A model generated the notes under the pieces. That model ran no database searches and was not told the DNA's origin. It saw only the letters and a program-made list of their open reading frames with translations. From positions 1 to 11,783 of the forward strand of contig DAIDTN010000075.1 in assembly GCA_027457185.1 (NCBI GenBank): 11,783 nucleotides of DNA, read 5' to 3'. The translations under genes were made by a program, and so were the position numbers. The DNA is from Burkholderiales bacterium. GTDB taxonomy: Bacteria > Pseudomonadota > Gammaproteobacteria > Burkholderiales > SG8-39. Positions 7,554-11,783 of this stretch are shown one piece after another; within the stretch, counting starts at the first letter, position 1; every line of letters starts with the position of its first letter.

Positions 7554-8027
7554 ATGGTTCGGGCGTGGTGGTTTGGGATTTGCCAAACGCCGGCCCGCGC
7601 GCGAATCTGCAGATCCGCGAGATCGCGGGGCGTACCCTGCTCGCCGTCCGCCGGCGGCCGGGCTTCCCCCGGATCGGATTTGTATTGACTATTCAAGTCC
7701 CGCCTATGTAAGTTCCACGTCAGCCAACATTGCTATGCTGATCAAGTCTGGAATGCTCCGAAAAAGGAGAAAGTCGCGTCTGAATTGATTGTCAACGTAC
7801 CGGTCATCGCGCTCGTCTAATGTTGGTCCCGGCATCGACAGCCAAGTTCTCAGTGGGCGCCACGAAAGCGACTCCGGCACAAGCGATCTGGATAGGATTG
7901 AAGCCGATGACATTGCGGCACAGAGAATCGCTGCTCCGATTACTCAGCTGCGCGCTGTGGAGGGGAGCTAAATACTAACGACCCATTGCGCCCTAGGATC
8001 GATAGCGCACGCAAATGAAATAATGTG

Positions 8028-8041
8028 ACCGAAGTTTCGGT
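8028..8041. promoter_or_regulatory. Palindrome, possible operator upstream of satP
   Basis: ACCGAAGTTTCGGT has six-base arms (ACCGAA/TTCGGT) around a two-base centre, about 180 bases before the satP start and in an A+T-richer setting. The symmetry suits a dimeric regulator; the loop is too small for a stable RNA hairpin. No known regulator is assigned. Confidence 0.35.
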
Positions 8042-8167
8042 GTCGACGTACTTGTTGCCATCAGATTGCGTTTGGAGTAGATTTATTTCGCTCGTCGAAG
8101 CATCCCCCCGAAAATGGGAAACCGAGCCCCTTTCTCAGAGAGCTTGATTTGCCGCGTAGTTTCGATG

Positions 8168-8192
8168 CGGTTGTTTGAGTAGCAACAAGCCG
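8168..8192 (+). promoter_or_regulatory. Imperfect dyad in the satP promoter/leader region
   Basis: CGGTTGTT (8168-8175) can pair with AACAA-CCG (8184-8192, one bulged G) around an eight-base loop. It overlaps a weak promoter-like pair, TTGTTT (8171-8176) and TTAAAA (8193-8198) with a 16-base spacer. It could be an operator or a leader hairpin; the sequence alone does not decide. Confidence 0.3.
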
Positions 8193-8221
8193 TTAAAACT
8201 TAACTTACATGAGGAGGTAGC

Positions 8222-8812
8222 ATGGCAGACGAAGCAAAACCCGTATTCGCTAATCCCGCTCCGCTCGGTCTAGCAGGTTTTGGGCTAACCACGGTAATCC
8301 TGAGTTTGGTTAACGCCGGGTTGCTGCCGCATGGCGGCGAGCCGGTCGTCTTGCCGCTGGCGTTCGCCTTCGGCGGACTGGCCCAAATGATCGCTGGCAT
8401 ACTCGAGTTCCGCACCGGTAACACCTTTGGTATGACAGCGTTTATCAGCTACGCGGCGTTCTGGTGGTGGTTCGCGTTCCTTCTTCTGTTGGGCGGCAAC
8501 CACATCCTGGATCTGTCGCAGGCGGGCAGCACCATCGGCATGGCGCTGATGGTTTGGGGCGTGTTCACGCTGTATATGTGGATTTCGACGTTCAGGCTGA
8601 ACAAGGCGCTGTGGTGGGTGTTCCTCACCTTGTGGATTACCTACTTTCTGCTTGGCCTCGGTATCCTGCTCGGTATGCCCATACTCTCGCAATCCGGCGG
8701 CTATATCGGACTGGTCTGCGGCACAATCGCTTTGTACACCAGCTTCGGCGTGGTAACCAACGCCACCTTCGGCAAGCCGGTTATCCCGCTCGGCCCGTAC
8801 TCCGGCGGCTAG
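8222..8812 (+). CDS. satP: SatP/YaaH-type acetate (succinate-acetate) transporter
   Basis: A 196-residue protein of the GPR1/FUN34/YaaH (AceTr) family, close in length to the 188-residue E. coli SatP. The family signature NPAPLGLAGF is at 11-20. Six hydrophobic segments follow at about 15-35, 42-62, 71-92, 101-122, 129-151 and 158-178, rich in aromatic residues (FWWWF, WWVF). Known members form oligomeric inner-membrane channels or proton symporters for acetate and related monocarboxylates. The start at 8222 is fixed by GAGGAGGT (8211-8218), spaced 4 bases from the ATG. It is the first gene of a likely unit with the acetyl-CoA synthetase-like gene 147 bases downstream, which supports acetate or a similar short acid as its substrate. 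No frameshift or missing helix is seen. Confidence 0.93.
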   Translation: MADEAKPVFANPAPLGLAGFGLTTVILSLVNAGLLPHGGEPVVLPLAFAFGGLAQMIAGILEFRTGNTFGMTAFISYAAFWWWFAFLLLLGGNHILDLSQAGSTIGMALMVWGVFTLYMWISTFRLNKALWWVFLTLWITYFLLGLGILLGMPILSQSGGYIGLVCGTIALYTSFGVVTNATFGKPVIPLGPYSGG

Positions 8813-8831
8813 GAGGCCACGTACGATACTT

Positions 8832-8859
8832 CCTGCGGCCGAGTCAGCACGGCCGCAGG
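8832..8859 (+). promoter_or_regulatory. Perfect 9-bp hairpin between satP and the acyl-CoA synthetase gene
   Basis: CCTGCGGCC (8832-8840) and GGCCGCAGG (8851-8859) are exact inverted repeats with a ten-base loop, starting 20 bases after the satP stop. There is no T-tract, so it is more likely a processing or mRNA-stability element, or a partial attenuator, than a full intrinsic terminator. It could set different expression of the two genes. Confidence 0.55.
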
Positions 8860-8959
8860 TGGCGCGCTGCAATCGCAGTAGCGTGGTGAGTGTCCATTTT
8901 TACATTTACGTGCCCGCGGCAGCGCTCGCGCGCCCCGCCGGCGCAGAGGAGGCTTGAAC

Positions 8960-10996
<2,037 letters not shown>

Positions 10997-11073
10997 TCCG
11001 CCGGCGCGCCTCGCATTGGCGCTTGGGCGCGGAGTTGGCTGCCGCGCACCGAGTCCCGGAGTATTTTTCAATC

Positions 11074-11105
11074 AAACCGCCGAGGCTTCCCCTAGGCGGT
11101 TTTTT
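11074..11105 (+). terminator. Intrinsic terminator of the satP-acs unit
   Basis: AAACCGCC (11074-11081) pairs with GGCGGTTT (11095-11102); an inner AGG/CCT pair tightens the hairpin and a run of six T follows (11100-11105). It lies about 80 bases after the ligase stop. In the reverse direction it is weaker, with only a short T-run after the stem, so it may also serve the convergent exporter gene. Confidence 0.85.
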
Positions 11106-11158
11106 CGTCGAGGCCGTCCTTTCTCTTAATGGCGGTGTTTAATTGGAAGCTGTTTCAG

Positions 11159-11782
11159 CTACGGTTGCGTGCCCGCCGCTCCATGCCCCGATACCTCCGC
11201 GCCCGCATCGGCGTGCAGGCGCAGGTGAAAAAACAACGATCCGGCTGATATCGCACCTATGGCCAGGAAAGCTGGCCAGAAATCGGATGCCTCGATGCCA
11301 GCGTGCCCGTGCAGACTGCTTGCCGCTTGCAGCACAAACGCCGCGATCACCACGCCAAAGCTCTGGCAAAGCCGTTGCGCCATGCTCGACAGGCTGGTCG
11401 CCTGGCTCATCGTCTGCCTGCTGACATCCGCAAAAGTGATGGCGTTCAGGCCGGTGAACTGGAGCGAACGCAGGCAGCCGCTGAACAGCAGAACGGCAAT
11501 GATGGCGACATGAGGGGTGGTGGCGTCGAATAGTCCATATCCCGCCGTTGCGCAGGAGGCCAGGACGGCGTTGGCCGTCAATACCGTGCGGAATCCATAA
11601 CGCTTCAAGATCCGGACCGTCAGCGTTTTCATGAACATCGCGCCCATCGCCGATGCGCAGGTCAGCAGCCCGGACTGGAACGGATTGAGGCCAAAGCCAA
11701 GCTGCAGCATGAGCGGCAACAAAAAGGGTGTCGCACCGACGCCAATTCGAAACAGACCGCCGCCGACGACCCCGGTATTGAA
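11159..11782 (-). CDS. C-terminal part of a DHA2/EmrB-type MFS exporter, cut by window edge
   Basis: The frame is open to the right edge, so the start and the N-terminal half lie beyond the window; 207 residues are visible. The phrase PFLLPLMLQLGFGLNPFQSGLL followed by a small-residue-rich helix (TCASAMGAMFMK) is typical of the second half of 14-helix drug:proton antiporters of the EmrB/QacA type. Further hydrophobic segments are seen around TVLTANAVLASCATAGYGLF, HVAIIAVLLFSGCLRSLQF, SFGVVIAAFVLQAA and FLAIGAISAGSLFF. A TTG at 11722 is internal and not the start. The gene converges on the satP-acs unit with the terminator between them. The exported compound cannot be inferred. Confidence 0.85.
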   Translation of the reverse strand, partial: FNTGVVGGGLFRIGVGATPFLLPLMLQLGFGLNPFQSGLLTCASAMGAMFMKTLTVRILKRYGFRTVLTANAVLASCATAGYGLFDATTPHVAIIAVLLFSGCLRSLQFTGLNAITFADVSRQTMSQATSLSSMAQRLCQSFGVVIAAFVLQAASSLHGHAGIEASDFWPAFLAIGAISAGSLFFHLRLHADAGAEVSGHGAAGTQP

Positions 11783-11783
11783 T

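Larger units (their letters stand above)
7554..8221. other. Long non-coding region between divergent tlpA-like and satP genes
   Basis: No convincing gene is seen in this stretch. The left 150 bases are G+C-rich and contain an open frame of 57 codons (plus strand, 7538-7711) with no ribosome site. From about 7710 onward the sequence is visibly richer in A+T than the genes on either side. Short frames at 7789-7971 (plus, TTG start) and 7704-7913 (minus) have no ribosome site or recognisable motif. The region presumably holds divergent promoters, and two dyad elements in its right half are listed separately. No tRNA, transposase remnant or terminal inverted repeat was recognised. Confidence 0.6.

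Noticed and set aside
7704..7913. 69-codon minus-strand frame
   Set aside because: No motif or ribosome site. It overlaps other equally plausible short frames in a non-coding stretch.
7789..7971. 60-codon plus-strand frame starting with TTG
   Set aside because: No ribosome site, only moderate third-position bias, no motif recognised, and a stop codon lies directly before it.

Overview
The window is high-G+C bacterial DNA with strongly G/C-biased third codon positions and mostly clear Shine-Dalgarno sequences. It looks proteobacterial. The combination of a PAS hybrid kinase, a GspG-like pseudopilin, a HAMP/GAF/GGDEF/EAL protein, a tungsten/molybdenum aldehyde oxidoreductase and an acetate-assimilation pair would fit a betaproteobacterium of the Rhodocyclales/Nitrosomonadales type. 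That placement is inference from gene content and protein flavour, not from a marker gene.

Layout. (1) Positions 2-1468, plus strand: the 3' part of a PAS-HisKA-HATPase-REC hybrid histidine kinase, cut by the window edge. (2) 1469-1754: a non-coding stretch that holds, on the minus strand, the decayed last 36 codons of a short-chain dehydrogenase (1528-1638). (3) 1755-5102, plus: a two-gene unit of a GspG-like pseudopilin and, 12 bases later, a membrane-anchored GGDEF-EAL protein with an intact cyclase motif, inhibitory site and phosphodiesterase residues. (4) 5182-7491, minus: a secreted TlpA-like thioredoxin followed by an aldehyde:ferredoxin oxidoreductase family enzyme. The latter converges on the GGDEF-EAL gene. 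(5) 7492-8221: a gap of about 730 bases with no convincing gene. It should carry the divergent promoters for the minus-strand tlpA-like gene and the plus-strand acetate genes, and contains two dyad elements. (6) 8222-10996, plus: a SatP/YaaH acetate transporter and a divergent acetyl-CoA synthetase-like AMP-forming ligase, separated by 147 bases with a perfect 9-bp hairpin. A strong intrinsic terminator follows at 11074-11105. (7) 11159-11782, minus: the C-terminal part of a 14-helix (DHA2/EmrB-type) MFS exporter, cut by the right edge.

How the genes may work together. SatP imports acetate (or a similar short monocarboxylate) and the ligase activates it to the acyl-CoA. The divergently placed aldehyde oxidoreductase could supply or consume the same acids by interconverting aldehydes and carboxylates, but that link is inferred from proximity only. 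On the left, two-component and c-di-GMP signalling genes flank an orphan pseudopilin. This suggests a surface or secretion-related output, but no other pilus or type II secretion gene is in view.

I see no phage, insertion sequence, CRISPR array, tRNA or rRNA. Nothing here is plainly a new system. The points most worth checking are the Cys spacing and isolation of the aldehyde oxidoreductase, the altered core motifs of the acetyl-CoA synthetase-like enzyme, the orphan pseudopilin/c-di-GMP pair, and the dehydrogenase fossil.
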